Source: Marinospirillum perlucidum (GTDB lineage: Bacteria; Pseudomonadota; Gammaproteobacteria; Pseudomonadales; Halomonadaceae). Taken from it: a stretch of DNA of 64,000 nucleotides. The stretch lies in the NCBI RefSeq assembly GCF_003336805.1, contig NZ_QFWJ01000004.1, forward strand, positions 1-64,000. The letters are read 5' to 3'. The stretch's first letter is position 1. Every line of letters starts with the position of its first letter. The notes beneath the pieces are model-generated. The model was given only the letters and a program-made list of their open reading frames with translations, made no database searches and had not been told where the DNA came from. Below, one piece after another: positions 24,843 to 35,017 of the stretch. A program made the translations under genes and the position numbers.

Positions 24843-26800
24843 AGCGACGCTATCTGGGGGTCTTGCTGCTTCTGCCTTTGACCTGGGTCTTGCATCTGCA
24901 GTTGGAGACCAGTCTGGCAGTGACTGAACAATGGCAGCTGCTGATGACTCGTGAGCTGAGCAGTTTTGCTGACTTCCAGTTTTTTTATTCCAGCCTGCCC
25001 AGAGCCGTAATCGCTCTACTGGTTGGTGCTGCCCTGGGCTTGGCGGGTAGTCTGTTACAACAGCTGTTGCAAAACCCTCTGGTTTCACCCATGACCCTGG
25101 GAGCCTCTTCCGGTGCCTGGCTGGGCTTGCTGGTGATGACCCTGGTCTGGCCTGCGGCGGCCGCGGCCTACGGAACCTGGGGGGCTTTTGCCGGTGCCCT
25201 GGCCTCCAGCCTCTTGGTGGGGTTGATTGCCGGTCGTGAAGGTCTATCCGGTTTGCCGGTGGTCCTGGCCGGGATGGCGGTTAATCTGCTGCTGGGGGCT
25301 CTGGCCACGGCATTGATTCTTCTCAATGATCAATACGCCCGCAATCTTTTTATCTGGGGGGCGGGCAATCTGGCGCAAAGCGATTGGAGCCAGGTGCAGG
25401 CGTTGGCAACTCGCTTGCTGATTCTGCCGCTGATCCTGCTGCTGGCCCTGCGTCCTTTGGCTCTGATGCGTCTGGGACAAACGGCCGCTCAGGCCCGGGG
25501 GTTGAACCTGCTGCCGGTTTTCGCCCTGATTTTCCTGGCTGCTCTCTGGTTGACGGCTTCTTCAGTCATGGCTGTGGGCTTGATTGGCTTTATCGGCCTC
25601 TTGACCCCGAATCTGGTGCGTTTGCTGGGTTGCCGACGCGCCGGCGAAGAGCTCTTGTTCAGCGTGCTTTTGGGTGCTTGGTTACTGTTGATCACCGATG
25701 CCCTGGCGATTTTCTTTTCCCAGCAGTTGCCCAATCTCGTACCCAGCGGGGCTGCAACTGCCTTGATCGGGGCACCGGCACTAATCTGGCTGGTACGCAA
25801 GCGGATGCAGATGAGCAGCGGCGGGCACTACACCCTGCCAGGCCGAGAACTGCAGTTGCCCCTTTACCGGCTTCTGCTCCTGTTGGGGGTGCTGCTGGTG
25901 TGTGTTGTGATTTCCCTGATGTTGGCGCCTTCCGAGCAGGGTTGGGTATTTGCCTGGCCACAAGACCTGGTCTTGTCCTTGCGTTGGCCGCGTCTCGTCG
26001 CTGCACTGGCTGCAGGCGGTATTCTGGCTGTGGCCGGGGTGCTGCTGCAGCGGCTGATCCGTAACCCCCTGGCCAGCCCGGATATTATGGGGCTGTCGGC
26101 CGGGGCGACACTGGCTCTGGTGGTTAGTGTGATTTTTCTGGGCGGTTCCCTACGCGATTACGGTCCTCAGGTGGCCTTTATTGGCTGCCTGCTGGTGATG
26201 TTTTTGCTGTTGTTGCTGGGACGCCGCCACCAGTATGCCCCCGGCATTCTGGCTTTGATGGGGATTGCGCTGGCCGCCGTTCTGGATGCCGTTATTCAGT
26301 TCACTCTGGCCCGGGGCGGTGATGAGGTTCGCCAGCTATTGGGTTGGTTGTCGGGCTCCACCTATCGGATTCAGGGCCAGGATGCCCTTTGGATGCTGGC
26401 AGGCGGCCTGGTCATAGGCCTTTTGACCTGGGTGGGGCGGCGTTCACTGGTACTCATCACTATTGGTGATGCCTTTGCTCTGGCACGAGGGCTGAATATC
26501 AATCTGGCCCGGGTTTCCCTGTTATTGCTGGTGGCTCTGAGCACTGCCTTGGTCACGGCCTTGATGGGGCCGGTGGCCTTTGTGGGGTTGTTAGCCCCGC
26601 ATCTGGCCAGCCTTTTGGGTGCCCGGCAACTGCATCAACAATTGCTGGTGGGCGCTTTGGCCGGTGCCGCCATTTTAATTTTCTCCGATTGGCTGGGGCG
26701 GGTGCTGCTCTATCCTCAGCAGTTGCCTGCCGGTTTGATCGCCTCGGTTCTGGGCGGGAGCTATTTTATCTGGCTGCTGACCCGCCGCCGTCTGACGTGA
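24839..26800 (+). CDS. Ferric siderophore permease, two fused FecCD domains (FhuB-like)
   Basis: The 653-residue inner-membrane protein is a tandem fusion of two FecCD permease domains, about ten helices each. The first half has LPRAVIALLVGAALGLAGSLLQQLLQNPLVSPMTLGASSGAW and GFIGLLTPNLVRLL; the second repeats this as RWPRLVAALAAGGILAVAGVLLQRLIRNPLASPDIMGLSAGA and AFVGLLAPHLASLLG. One polypeptide therefore replaces the usual dimer, as in E. coli FhuB. It starts with GTG overlapping the stop of the binding protein by 3 nt. Confidence 0.95.
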   Translation: MKRRYLGVLLLLPLTWVLHLQLETSLAVTEQWQLLMTRELSSFADFQFFYSSLPRAVIALLVGAALGLAGSLLQQLLQNPLVSPMTLGASSGAWLGLLVMTLVWPAAAAAYGTWGAFAGALASSLLVGLIAGREGLSGLPVVLAGMAVNLLLGALATALILLNDQYARNLFIWGAGNLAQSDWSQVQALATRLLILPLILLLALRPLALMRLGQTAAQARGLNLLPVFALIFLAALWLTASSVMAVGLIGFIGLLTPNLVRLLGCRRAGEELLFSVLLGAWLLLITDALAIFFSQQLPNLVPSGAATALIGAPALIWLVRKRMQMSSGGHYTLPGRELQLPLYRLLLLLGVLLVCVVISLMLAPSEQGWVFAWPQDLVLSLRWPRLVAALAAGGILAVAGVLLQRLIRNPLASPDIMGLSAGATLALVVSVIFLGGSLRDYGPQVAFIGCLLVMFLLLLLGRRHQYAPGILALMGIALAAVLDAVIQFTLARGGDEVRQLLGWLSGSTYRIQGQDALWMLAGGLVIGLLTWVGRRSLVLITIGDAFALARGLNINLARVSLLLLVALSTALVTALMGPVAFVGLLAPHLASLLGARQLHQQLLVGALAGAAILIFSDWLGRVLLYPQQLPAGLIASVLGGSYFIWLLTRRRLT

Positions 26801-28639
26801 GTGGTTGTACCCATGTTTCGTTTTTTTGAAAAACTGACCAATCCTCTGCCAGAGGTGACAGTTGAACAGCCACCCAAAACCCTGCTGGCGTTTTTCCGCC
26901 ACTATACCCGGGGGTTTGAAAAAGCACTCCTGTGTCTGGGCTTGCTGACCTTTGTGGTTGCCGGTATCGAGGTGGCCCTGTTCAATTTTCTTGGCGATCT
27001 GGTGGACTGGGTCGGTCACTATGCACCGTCAGATTTACTCGCTGAAAAGGCCGGGGTTTTCTGGACGATGGGGCTTTTAGTGGGGGTGGTCTTGCCCCTG
27101 GCGGTGATTGGTCACTCGCTGCTCTTTCACCAGTCGCTGTTTGTAAATTACAGCATGGCCATTCGCTGGCGCGCTCATTTGTACCTCTTGCAGCAGAGTT
27201 TCTCCTTTTACCAGGACGAGGTGGCCGGGCGTTTGGGCAATCGGGTGATGCAGACCTCGGAATCCCTGCGTGAAGCGGTGATGAAGCTGCTGGATGTGCT
27301 GCTTTATGTACTGGTTTATCTAGGTGGCATGCTGGGGTTGATACTAGCTTCCGACTGGATGCTGAGCCTGCCTCTGCTGTTCTGGGCGGGCTGCTATGGC
27401 CTGCTGCTACGCAGTCAGATCCCGCCCTTGCGACGAGAGGCGGCAAACCAGGCTGCCGCTCAGGCCAGCATGATGGGCCAGCTGGTGGACAGCTACAGCC
27501 ATTTTCTGACGGTCAAGCTGTTTTCCCATTCCAGCCGGGAAGCCGAGCACAGTCGACTCAGCATGGAAGAGTTCTTACAGGCGGTCTATCCACTGATGCG
27601 GCGCGTGACCCGGCTGAATCTGTCGCTGTGGATGCTGAATATTGTCTTGATCCTGGTGACAGCCAGTCTGTCCATTTATCTGTGGGCCAATAACCAGGTG
27701 ACGGCTGGCGCCATTACGATTGCTGTGGCTTTGACACTGCGTTTGAAGAGCCTGTCGCAGTTCATCATGTGGGAAATTGCCGGTCTGTTTCGCAATCTGG
27801 GTAATGTCGAGGATGGCATCGCCACCCTCGCACGTCCTACCGAGGTACAAGACCAGCCGCAAGCGAAGAAACTGGAATTTCACCAGGGCAAAATTGAATT
27901 TGATGACATCCACTTTGCCTACCCCGGCCAGCCGGAATTATTCCAGGGGCTTTCCCTGACCGTGAAGCCGGGTGAAAAAGTGGGCCTGGTGGGGTCTTCC
28001 GGAGCGGGTAAAACCACGCTGATCAGCCTCTTGTTGCGTTTTTATGATCTGGACGCCGGGCAAATCCGAGTCGATGGCCAGTCGCTGGGTGATCTCGCCC
28101 AGGAGAGTCTGAGGGCTCATATCGGGATGGTCAGCCAGGATGCCGGGCTACTCAATCGCAATGTTCGCGACAACCTGCTTTATGGGCGACCGGACGCCAC
28201 CGAAGAGGAGCTATTAAGAGCCACTCGTCAGGCTCACGCTGACGAGTTTATCGAGGGATTACGGGATCCCGAGGGACGCGAAGGCTATTTCGCTCATATC
28301 GGGGAAAAGGGCGTCAAGCTCTCCGGTGGCCAGCGTCAGCGTCTGGCATTGGCGCGGGTGTTGTTAAAGGATGCCCCGATTTTGATTCTGGATGAAGCCA
28401 CTTCAGCCCTGGATTCGGAAGTGGAGGCTGCTATTCAGGAGAATTTGCAGCAGTTGATGGCGGGAAAAACAGTGATTGCCATCGCCCACCGGCTGTCCAC
28501 CCTCACTGCCATGGATCGTCTCCTGGTCCTGGAAGGGGGACAGCTGGTTGAACAGGGAGCACCGGCCGATTTGCTGGCTAGAAAAGGGCGTTTTGCCCAG
28601 CTCTGGGCCCGGCAAAGCGGTGGTTTTATCAGGGATTAG
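26801..28639 (+). CDS. Exporter-fold ABC transporter (membrane-ATPase fusion)
   Basis: The 612-residue half-transporter has an N-terminal six-helix domain (about residues 30-330) and a C-terminal ATPase domain with Walker A GSSGAGKTTL, signature LSGGQRQRLALARVLL, Walker B ILILDEATSALD and switch His in VIAIAHRLS. It should dimerise. Exporter-fold proteins in iron loci may export siderophores, or, as with YbtPQ and IrtAB, import them. Its position directly after the permease stop, in a Fur-type locus, supports a siderophore role but not a direction. The start is GTG 26801; ATG 26813 is an equally good choice. Confidence 0.9.
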   Translation: MVVPMFRFFEKLTNPLPEVTVEQPPKTLLAFFRHYTRGFEKALLCLGLLTFVVAGIEVALFNFLGDLVDWVGHYAPSDLLAEKAGVFWTMGLLVGVVLPLAVIGHSLLFHQSLFVNYSMAIRWRAHLYLLQQSFSFYQDEVAGRLGNRVMQTSESLREAVMKLLDVLLYVLVYLGGMLGLILASDWMLSLPLLFWAGCYGLLLRSQIPPLRREAANQAAAQASMMGQLVDSYSHFLTVKLFSHSSREAEHSRLSMEEFLQAVYPLMRRVTRLNLSLWMLNIVLILVTASLSIYLWANNQVTAGAITIAVALTLRLKSLSQFIMWEIAGLFRNLGNVEDGIATLARPTEVQDQPQAKKLEFHQGKIEFDDIHFAYPGQPELFQGLSLTVKPGEKVGLVGSSGAGKTTLISLLLRFYDLDAGQIRVDGQSLGDLAQESLRAHIGMVSQDAGLLNRNVRDNLLYGRPDATEEELLRATRQAHADEFIEGLRDPEGREGYFAHIGEKGVKLSGGQRQRLALARVLLKDAPILILDEATSALDSEVEAAIQENLQQLMAGKTVIAIAHRLSTLTAMDRLLVLEGGQLVEQGAPADLLARKGRFAQLWARQSGGFIRD

Positions 28640-28685
28640 GAAGGCCTTTTTATTTATCGGATCAGGGCCTGCCTTTGCTCATTAA

Positions 28686-28706
28686 AGTTAACGATTATCA
28701 TTAACC
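28686..28706 (+). promoter_or_regulatory. Fur-box-like operator before the TonB receptor
   Basis: AGTTAACGATTATCATTAAC matches the Fur consensus core (GATTATCATT) well and lies 33-53 nt before the receptor ATG, followed by AT-rich sequence suitable for a -10 element. It implies a separate, iron-repressed promoter for the receptor gene. Confidence 0.75.
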
Positions 28707-28738
28707 AAGCAATATTAATTATACAAGAGAGGCTATTC

Positions 28739-30835
28739 ATGCGATTGCAACGTAAGCAGCTGTTTGTGGCGGTAGTCACGGCGATCAGTGCGCAAGCGGC
28801 TTTGGCTGCCGATCAGGAAGGAACTCTGGAAACCCTGGAAATTCGTGGCAGCGAGCTTCAGGAAGATACCTACCTGGCTCCCCGGGCGGCCAGTGGTACG
28901 GGGTTGGCTCTGGATTCCCTGGAGACTCCTCAGGCACAAACGGTGGTGACCCGTCAGCAGATGGAAGATTTTAATCTTAATGATTTGAATCAGCTGCTCA
29001 GTCTGACTTCAGGAGTGACCGTGGAGAGGGTGGAAACGGATCGAACCTACTATACGGCTCGGGGCTTTGATATCACCAACTTTCAGGTGGATGGCACGGG
29101 TGTACCCTCGGCCTACGGTAATATCATGGGGGACCTGGATACCTTCTTTTATGAACGGGTTGAGGTCCTGCGAGGGGCCAATGGTCTGATGAGTGGTAGT
29201 GGCAACCCTTCGGCAACTGTCAACCTGGTACGTAAACGCCCAACCCGTGAATTCCAGGCGCAAGCCAGAATCCTGGGCGGTTCCTGGCAACAACTGCGTA
29301 CCGAGGGGGATGTATCCGGTGCTCTGACGGAATCGGGCAGTCTGCGGGGGCGTTTGTCTCTGGCAGTTGAAGACAAGGAATCCTATCTGGATCGCTATGC
29401 CAAACAGCGCTTGCTGGGACAGGGCGTGATCGAAGCGGATATCACTGACAGCCTCTTGTTGACCCTGGGTCACAGTGAACAGGTGGATGCAACCGACAGC
29501 CCCATGTGGGGAGCCCTGCCTATGCAGTACACCGACGGCACCTCCACTGACTATGATGTCTCAACCAGCACCTCGGCGGATTGGGCTTATTGGGATAACA
29601 CCACGCGCAGTAGCTATGCAGAACTGCAAAACCTGCTGGATAACGGCTGGACGCTGACCGCGCGTTTGACCCGCAACGAAACGGATTCTGAAAGTAAGCT
29701 CTTTTATGTCTATGGCAAGCCGGATGCCAGTACCGGTCTGGGCCTCAAGGCTTATCCCAGCCGTTATGATATGACCACGGAAACCCTGATCGGTGATATT
29801 CAGCTGAATGGCAGTTTTCTGCTGAATGGCTACCCGCAGGATTTTGCCCTGGGTGCCCAGTGGTATCAGGCCGAGGTTTGGGATGAATCCAACTACGGCC
29901 AGGGCATTGGCACCAACTTGGGCGCTGAAGAAGCCTTTGATGGTAGCTATCCCGAACCCAGCTTTGACTCCAGTGTTGATGGCAGTGAATGGACCTCGAC
30001 CCAAAGCAGTCTCTTTGCATCGACTCGTTTGATGTTGAGTGATGAGTTCTCCGTACTGGGTGGTCTACGCCTGACCCAGTTGGATGTTGAAGGTAGTACC
30101 TATGGCGACAGCAAAGACTCGGACTATGATCTTGTGCCTGTTCCCTATGCTGGCGTGGTTTACCAGATGACCCCGGAGCTTTCTCTCTACAGCAGCTATA
30201 CCCAGATTTTCAATCCGCAAACCAAGGAAGACCTGGATGGAGATTTGCTTGATCCGGTTGAGGGTCGTACCTACGAAGCTGGGATCAAGACCCTTCTTGC
30301 GGAGGGGCAGGCCCAGGCTTCGGTGGCTATCTTTGCCACCACCCAGGACAATGTTGCCGAAAAAGTGGGAACCCGGCCTGGTGGAACCTCAGGCGTGGAT
30401 GACTACTACCGTGGAGTTGACGGCATGACCAGTCAGGGCGTGGAAATCGACTGGGTGGGTGAATTCATCCCCGGTCTGCAAACCCAGGCTGGCTTTACTC
30501 ATCTGGTGATTGAAGATGCCGAAGGGGAAGCCACGCGTAAGCAGATTCCGCGTAATCAGTTGACCTTGGCGGCCAATTATCAACTGCCGGCCCTGCCTGA
30601 ATTGCGACTGGGAACAGTGGTACGCTGGCAGAGTGAGGTTTCCAGCAGTGTTGCCGAGCAGGAAGCCTACGCCCTGGCCGATTTGATGGCAGTCTACCAG
30701 TGGACAGATTCACTCAAGATGAGTCTGAATCTGAACAATATTACCGATGAGAAATACATCAACAGTGTCTACTGGGATCAGGCCTATTATGGTGCCCCCC
30801 GTAGTGCTCAGTTGAGTGTCAGCTGGAACTACTGA
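28739..30835 (+). CDS. TonB-dependent siderophore receptor
   Basis: The 698-residue outer-membrane protein starts with a Sec signal peptide (cleavage near ALAA, residue 24), then a plug domain with TPQAQTVVTRQQMEDFNLNDLNQLL, RGFDITNFQVDGTG and ERVEVLRGANGLMSGSGNPSATVNLVRKRP, the FpvA/FhuE-type siderophore receptor signature. A 22-strand barrel ends in LSVSWNY with a terminal aromatic residue. There is no N-terminal secretin/TonB short domain, so it is not a transducer that signals to an ECF sigma factor. Linked genes suggest it brings in the substrate of the upstream ABC importer. AGAGAGGC precedes the ATG. Confidence 0.95.
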   Translation: MRLQRKQLFVAVVTAISAQAALAADQEGTLETLEIRGSELQEDTYLAPRAASGTGLALDSLETPQAQTVVTRQQMEDFNLNDLNQLLSLTSGVTVERVETDRTYYTARGFDITNFQVDGTGVPSAYGNIMGDLDTFFYERVEVLRGANGLMSGSGNPSATVNLVRKRPTREFQAQARILGGSWQQLRTEGDVSGALTESGSLRGRLSLAVEDKESYLDRYAKQRLLGQGVIEADITDSLLLTLGHSEQVDATDSPMWGALPMQYTDGTSTDYDVSTSTSADWAYWDNTTRSSYAELQNLLDNGWTLTARLTRNETDSESKLFYVYGKPDASTGLGLKAYPSRYDMTTETLIGDIQLNGSFLLNGYPQDFALGAQWYQAEVWDESNYGQGIGTNLGAEEAFDGSYPEPSFDSSVDGSEWTSTQSSLFASTRLMLSDEFSVLGGLRLTQLDVEGSTYGDSKDSDYDLVPVPYAGVVYQMTPELSLYSSYTQIFNPQTKEDLDGDLLDPVEGRTYEAGIKTLLAEGQAQASVAIFATTQDNVAEKVGTRPGGTSGVDDYYRGVDGMTSQGVEIDWVGEFIPGLQTQAGFTHLVIEDAEGEATRKQIPRNQLTLAANYQLPALPELRLGTVVRWQSEVSSSVAEQEAYALADLMAVYQWTDSLKMSLNLNNITDEKYINSVYWDQAYYGAPRSAQLSVSWNY

Positions 30836-30959
30836 TGGCATCAAGCCCGGCTCACAGGGAGGTGAGTCTTGTACTTGTATTAACTTTTGCTACTTCATGT
30901 AAAATAGCTTAGATTCGTAGGTTGATTCGATGTGATCTAGCTAGATGGAGAGGGCCCGG

Positions 30960-33227
30960 ATGCTCAGCAGGATGAATATTAGCAAAAGAATTCAATTGGG
31001 GTTTGTACTGGTACTGGCCTTGGGGATAGGCGTACTTTTGCCCCTGTTTCTGAATCAGCTGGATCAGCTGATGCAGCAAACCGAACAGAGAGCATTACAG
31101 CGCCTGCATCAGGCCGCACTGGATGAAATCCAGTCCCAGGAGGATCAAGCCGTTAATCTGGCACTGGCATTGGCCCAGCAACCCAGCATCCAACTGAGTT
31201 TTGCCCAGCAGGATCGCAATGCCCTGCGTGAAGAGCTGGTTCCTGTATTCAGCACCCTGAGCGAAGAAGTCGGGATCGAGCAGATGCAGTTTCACTTGCC
31301 GCCAGCCACTTCTTTTTTGCGACTTCATCGCGTGGGCCGCCATGGCGATGACCTTTCTTCTTTTCGCCATACCGTGGTGGCCGTTAACGAAACGCGTGAA
31401 CCTGTTTCCGGGATAGAAGTGGGGCGTGCCGGTATCGGAATACGCGGTGTGGTGCCCATGTTCTGGCGCGGTGAGCATACCGGTAGTTTTGAATTCGGCC
31501 TGTCCTTGCACCAAACCTATGCTGACGCCTTCAAAGCCAGCCAAGCTGCAGATTTAGCCATATATCTGCCGGAAGGCGAGGGTTTTAAGCAACTGGTGTC
31601 GACCTGGCAGGGAGTAAAACTCTTTAGTGAAAGCCAGCTACAGGCTGTCATGGCCGGGGAAACCCAAATCAAGCGGGAAGAATATGAGGGCAAACAATTT
31701 GCCGCTCTGGCTGCTCCCCTGAAAAATTTTAGTGGTGACATCATCGGGGTCATGACCATCTATTCGGACCGCTCCCAGGGTGTTGCCGCCTTCCAGTCGA
31801 CCATCTACTCCACACTGATTGTTGCTGCAGTCATCCTCCTGGCCGGGCTGCTGGTTTCCTGGTTCTTGGCGCAAAGTATTATTCAACCCATCAAGCGGCT
31901 CAATCGGGCACTCAAGAATATTGCCGAAGGCGATCAGGATCTACGCCGCCGTATTCCCGTTGAAGGTAGCAATGAACTCTCGGATGTGGCCGTTTCCTTT
32001 AACCTTTTTGTAGAAAAAGTTGAAGCAACTGTACTGAGTGTTTTACAGCGTGTTGGCCAGTTGGGCTCGCGGGCTGAATACACCTTTCGGGTTACTGATG
32101 AAGCTTCAGTGATTATCAAGCGTCAACAAGCCAGCACTGAAGAAGTCTCGGCAGCGATGAACGAAATGTCGGCTACAGCTGCCGAAATTGCCGGTCACGC
32201 TGCAGAAACAGCGACCGCGACCGAGCAGGCCGATCGTAGTTCCGAACAGGGCAGCCAAGTGGTTGAAAACAGCAGCCAGGGAATTTCGCGTCTGGCGGCT
32301 GATGTTGATGAGGCTGCTCAGGTGATTCGCAAGCTGGATGAATACAGTGAGCAGATTGGTAGTATTCTGGATGTGATTAGCGGTATTTCCGAGCAGACCA
32401 ACCTGTTGGCATTGAATGCTGCTATCGAAGCCGCCCGCGCGGGCGAGCATGGTCGCGGTTTTGCCGTGGTGGCCGATGAAGTGCGTCAGCTGGCGCAGCG
32501 TTCCCAGGAAGCGACTACGGAAATCCACAGCATGATTGCCCGCCTTCAGGAAGGCGTGGAAAATTCCGTCAAGGTAATCGAACAGAGTCATCGCCAGGCC
32601 GAGGAAACGGTGGAACAAACCCAGGTTGCACGTCGTGCCCTGGAAGAAATCACCCAGGCCATGGATCGCATCAGTCAGATGAGCACCCAGATTGCTTCGG
32701 CTGCAGAAGAGCAGACGGCGGTTTCCGAAGACATCAATCGCCATATCATCACGATTAGCGATGGCGCCAGGGAAACCGTTGATCACACCGGCAATATCGT
32801 TGCCGCAACCAGTGATATTGGCAGCGAAATTTCTGCGCTGATGAAGGAAATGCGCACCTTCAAGGTCAACATTGATCCCAAGGTCGAGCTTTCTATGGCC
32901 AAGAGTGCCCACCGCGCCTGGAAGGTTCGCCTGCGTAGCTTCCTGGATGGTCAGAGCAGTCTTTCCCCGGATCAGGCTGTTGATCATCACCAGTGTGACC
33001 TGGGACGCTGGTATGACACCGATGGCTTGAAGCACTTTGGTGATTATCCGGAAATGCAGGCCCTGAAAGAACCGCATAAACGCATGCATCAGCTGATACG
33101 CCAGATTATTGAAGCCAAGCATGCCGGGCGTTTGCAAGAAGCCGAGCAGGATTACGAAGAAGTGGAAGTGCACTCCGAAGAGATTGTCGCGCTGCTCAAT
33201 CAACTTATAGCCAAGCTGGATGGGTAG
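30960..33227 (+). CDS. Methyl-accepting chemotaxis protein with Cache-like sensor and CZB domain
   Basis: The protein has a first membrane helix (residues about 15-35 from this start), a periplasmic sensor of about 230 residues with a Cache-like pattern ([33 protein letters not shown]), a second helix (about 280-300), a HAMP segment, the MCP signalling core with [38 protein letters not shown], and a C-terminal CZB zinc domain whose ligands are a His in SAHRAW, Cys in HQCDLGRWY, and two later His (PHKRMH, EVHSEE). CZB domains detect zinc and hypochlorous acid. I chose ATG 30960 with GGAGAGGG at 30947-30954; ATG 30945 and 30972 are possible. It ends 6 nt before recJ. Confidence 0.9.
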   Translation: MLSRMNISKRIQLGFVLVLALGIGVLLPLFLNQLDQLMQQTEQRALQRLHQAALDEIQSQEDQAVNLALALAQQPSIQLSFAQQDRNALREELVPVFSTLSEEVGIEQMQFHLPPATSFLRLHRVGRHGDDLSSFRHTVVAVNETREPVSGIEVGRAGIGIRGVVPMFWRGEHTGSFEFGLSLHQTYADAFKASQAADLAIYLPEGEGFKQLVSTWQGVKLFSESQLQAVMAGETQIKREEYEGKQFAALAAPLKNFSGDIIGVMTIYSDRSQGVAAFQSTIYSTLIVAAVILLAGLLVSWFLAQSIIQPIKRLNRALKNIAEGDQDLRRRIPVEGSNELSDVAVSFNLFVEKVEATVLSVLQRVGQLGSRAEYTFRVTDEASVIIKRQQASTEEVSAAMNEMSATAAEIAGHAAETATATEQADRSSEQGSQVVENSSQGISRLAADVDEAAQVIRKLDEYSEQIGSILDVISGISEQTNLLALNAAIEAARAGEHGRGFAVVADEVRQLAQRSQEATTEIHSMIARLQEGVENSVKVIEQSHRQAEETVEQTQVARRALEEITQAMDRISQMSTQIASAAEEQTAVSEDINRHIITISDGARETVDHTGNIVAATSDIGSEISALMKEMRTFKVNIDPKVELSMAKSAHRAWKVRLRSFLDGQSSLSPDQAVDHHQCDLGRWYDTDGLKHFGDYPEMQALKEPHKRMHQLIRQIIEAKHAGRLQEAEQDYEEVEVHSEEIVALLNQLIAKLDG

Positions 33228-33233
33228 CGGCGG

Positions 33234-35009
33234 GTGACGGTATTTGTTCCTCGTCCTCTGGATCAGGGCCTCTATCAGCAGGCGATTGCTGAAGGCCTGC
33301 ATCCCTTGTTGGCCAGAATTCTGGCCGGGCGTCTTGACCAGACCCAGGGTAGCCTGACCAGTCTGGTTCATCCCCACCTGAAACACCTGCCGCCCCCGGA
33401 TCTGCTAAAAGATGCCGGGCTGGCGGCCCAGCGCCTGCTGACCGCTATTCAACAACAGCAAAGAATCGGCATCCTCACCGACTATGATGTGGATGGTATT
33501 ACCTCGCATGTTGTCATCTATCAGGCTATAACGGAGTTTTTTGGTGTTGCACCGGCGCAGGTATCCAGCCTGATCGGTCATCGCATGAAGGATGGTTACG
33601 GCGTCAGTGATGGCCTGGTCAACCGGATTCTCGATCAGCAGCCCCTGCCGGATGTCATTATCACTGCTGATTGTGGTTCCTCGGATGAGCCGCGAATCGC
33701 TCGACTCAAGGCTGCCGGTATTGATGTGCTGGTGACCGATCATCATGCCCTGCCCAAAGAGGGGCCACCGCCTTCGGCCCTGGCCGTGGTCAATCCCACC
33801 CGTGAGGATTGCGATTACCCCGACCCGACCCTGGCCGGTTGTGGTGTGGTCTGGTTGCTGATGTCCGAACTGCGGCGTCAACTGGTTGCGGCAGGGCAGC
33901 TGGAAGCTTCCAGCCCCAAGCTGTCTTCGTTGCTACCTTTCGTGGCTCTGGGTACGGTGGCGGATTGTGTTTCCCTGGGTGGAAGTGCCGCCAACCGGGC
34001 TTTTGTCACTGCCGGTCTGCAATTGATGAATGCTTCTACAGCTCCCTGCTGGCAAGCATTTCGTGAGTTGCAGGGGGAGCGTTTCAAGTCTTTCACTGCA
34101 TCCACCCTGGGTTTTCAGTTGGGGCCGAGGATTAATGCCCGTTCGCGTATGGCTGATCCCTATGCCGCCCTGCATTACCTCCTTGCCGCCACTCCGGCAG
34201 CAGCACGCCAGCAGCTGGAATTGCTGGATGAAGACAACCAGGACCGGCGCTTTGTAGAGGCGGAAATGACCCGCGAAGCCTTGCAGCGGGTGCAGGAGCA
34301 GGTGGATCAAGGCATGCAGAGTCTGGTGGCCTGGGTGCCGGAAGGGCATTCGGGGGTGCAAGGCATAGTCGCTTCACGCCTGGTCGAAAAATTCGGACGC
34401 CCCAGCGTAGTCCTGACTCCGGGACGCGAAAGCGGTCACTTATCGGCTTCGGCACGTAGTGTGCCCGGTATTCATTTACGCGAAGCCCTGCAGCGGGTGG
34501 ATGATTTACACCCAGGCTTGCTGGTACGTTTTGGCGGTCACCGGGGAGCAGCGGGCCTGACACTCTGGGGGCAGCGACTGGCTGAATTCCAGCAGGCCTT
34601 TGAACAGGCCATCCTGTTGCAGCTGGGCAATCGCAGATTGGAGCCGAGTCTGTATACCGATGGTGAGTTGCCGCCAGAGTTGATGAATCTGGAGACCCAG
34701 CAGCTACTCTCGGGACTGGAGCCTTTTGGGCGGGAATTCGAGCCGCCTTTGTTTGAAGGTTCTTTTGTTATTGATGAGTTGCGCCTGATCGGAGCTGACC
34801 AGACGCATCTGTTGATGCAGGTGACGCGAGGGCCGGGAGAACCGGTTTTTCCGGCAATCTGGTTTCGGGCACTACCGGAAACAGGCGCAGAGCTTCCGGT
34901 GAGTCAAGGGCAGCGGGTTCGCTTGGCTTATAAGCTGGAAGCCAATCATTTTCGGGGGCAAACACGCCTGCAACTGCATGTCAGCCAGCTGCATCCAGAA
35001 GCTGGCTGA
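33234..35009 (+). CDS. recJ: Single-stranded-DNA-specific exonuclease RecJ
   Basis: The 591-residue 5'-3' exonuclease acts in RecF-type recombination and mismatch repair. The DHH superfamily motifs are present: LTDYDVDGITSHV with the metal aspartates, the Asp of ITADCGS, the DHH box in VLVTDHHALP and, later, LGTVADCVSLGG. The DHHA1 motif is VRFGGHRGAAGLTL. Length is normal. It starts with GTG and has only a weak ribosome binding site, 6 nt from the chemoreceptor stop, which suggests translational coupling. Confidence 0.96.
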   Translation: MTVFVPRPLDQGLYQQAIAEGLHPLLARILAGRLDQTQGSLTSLVHPHLKHLPPPDLLKDAGLAAQRLLTAIQQQQRIGILTDYDVDGITSHVVIYQAITEFFGVAPAQVSSLIGHRMKDGYGVSDGLVNRILDQQPLPDVIITADCGSSDEPRIARLKAAGIDVLVTDHHALPKEGPPPSALAVVNPTREDCDYPDPTLAGCGVVWLLMSELRRQLVAAGQLEASSPKLSSLLPFVALGTVADCVSLGGSAANRAFVTAGLQLMNASTAPCWQAFRELQGERFKSFTASTLGFQLGPRINARSRMADPYAALHYLLAATPAAARQQLELLDEDNQDRRFVEAEMTREALQRVQEQVDQGMQSLVAWVPEGHSGVQGIVASRLVEKFGRPSVVLTPGRESGHLSASARSVPGIHLREALQRVDDLHPGLLVRFGGHRGAAGLTLWGQRLAEFQQAFEQAILLQLGNRRLEPSLYTDGELPPELMNLETQQLLSGLEPFGREFEPPLFEGSFVIDELRLIGADQTHLLMQVTRGPGEPVFPAIWFRALPETGAELPVSQGQRVRLAYKLEANHFRGQTRLQLHVSQLHPEAG

Positions 35010-35017
35010 ATTTCAGC

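Noticed and set aside
23904-25088. Minus-strand frame of 394 codons opposite the binding-protein gene
   Set aside because: Antisense to a clear FhuD-like gene and the permease start; protein is Gln-rich without domains.
32106-33386. Minus-strand frame of 426 codons opposite the chemoreceptor
   Set aside because: Mirror of the MCP signalling core; no domains of its own and it crosses into recJ.
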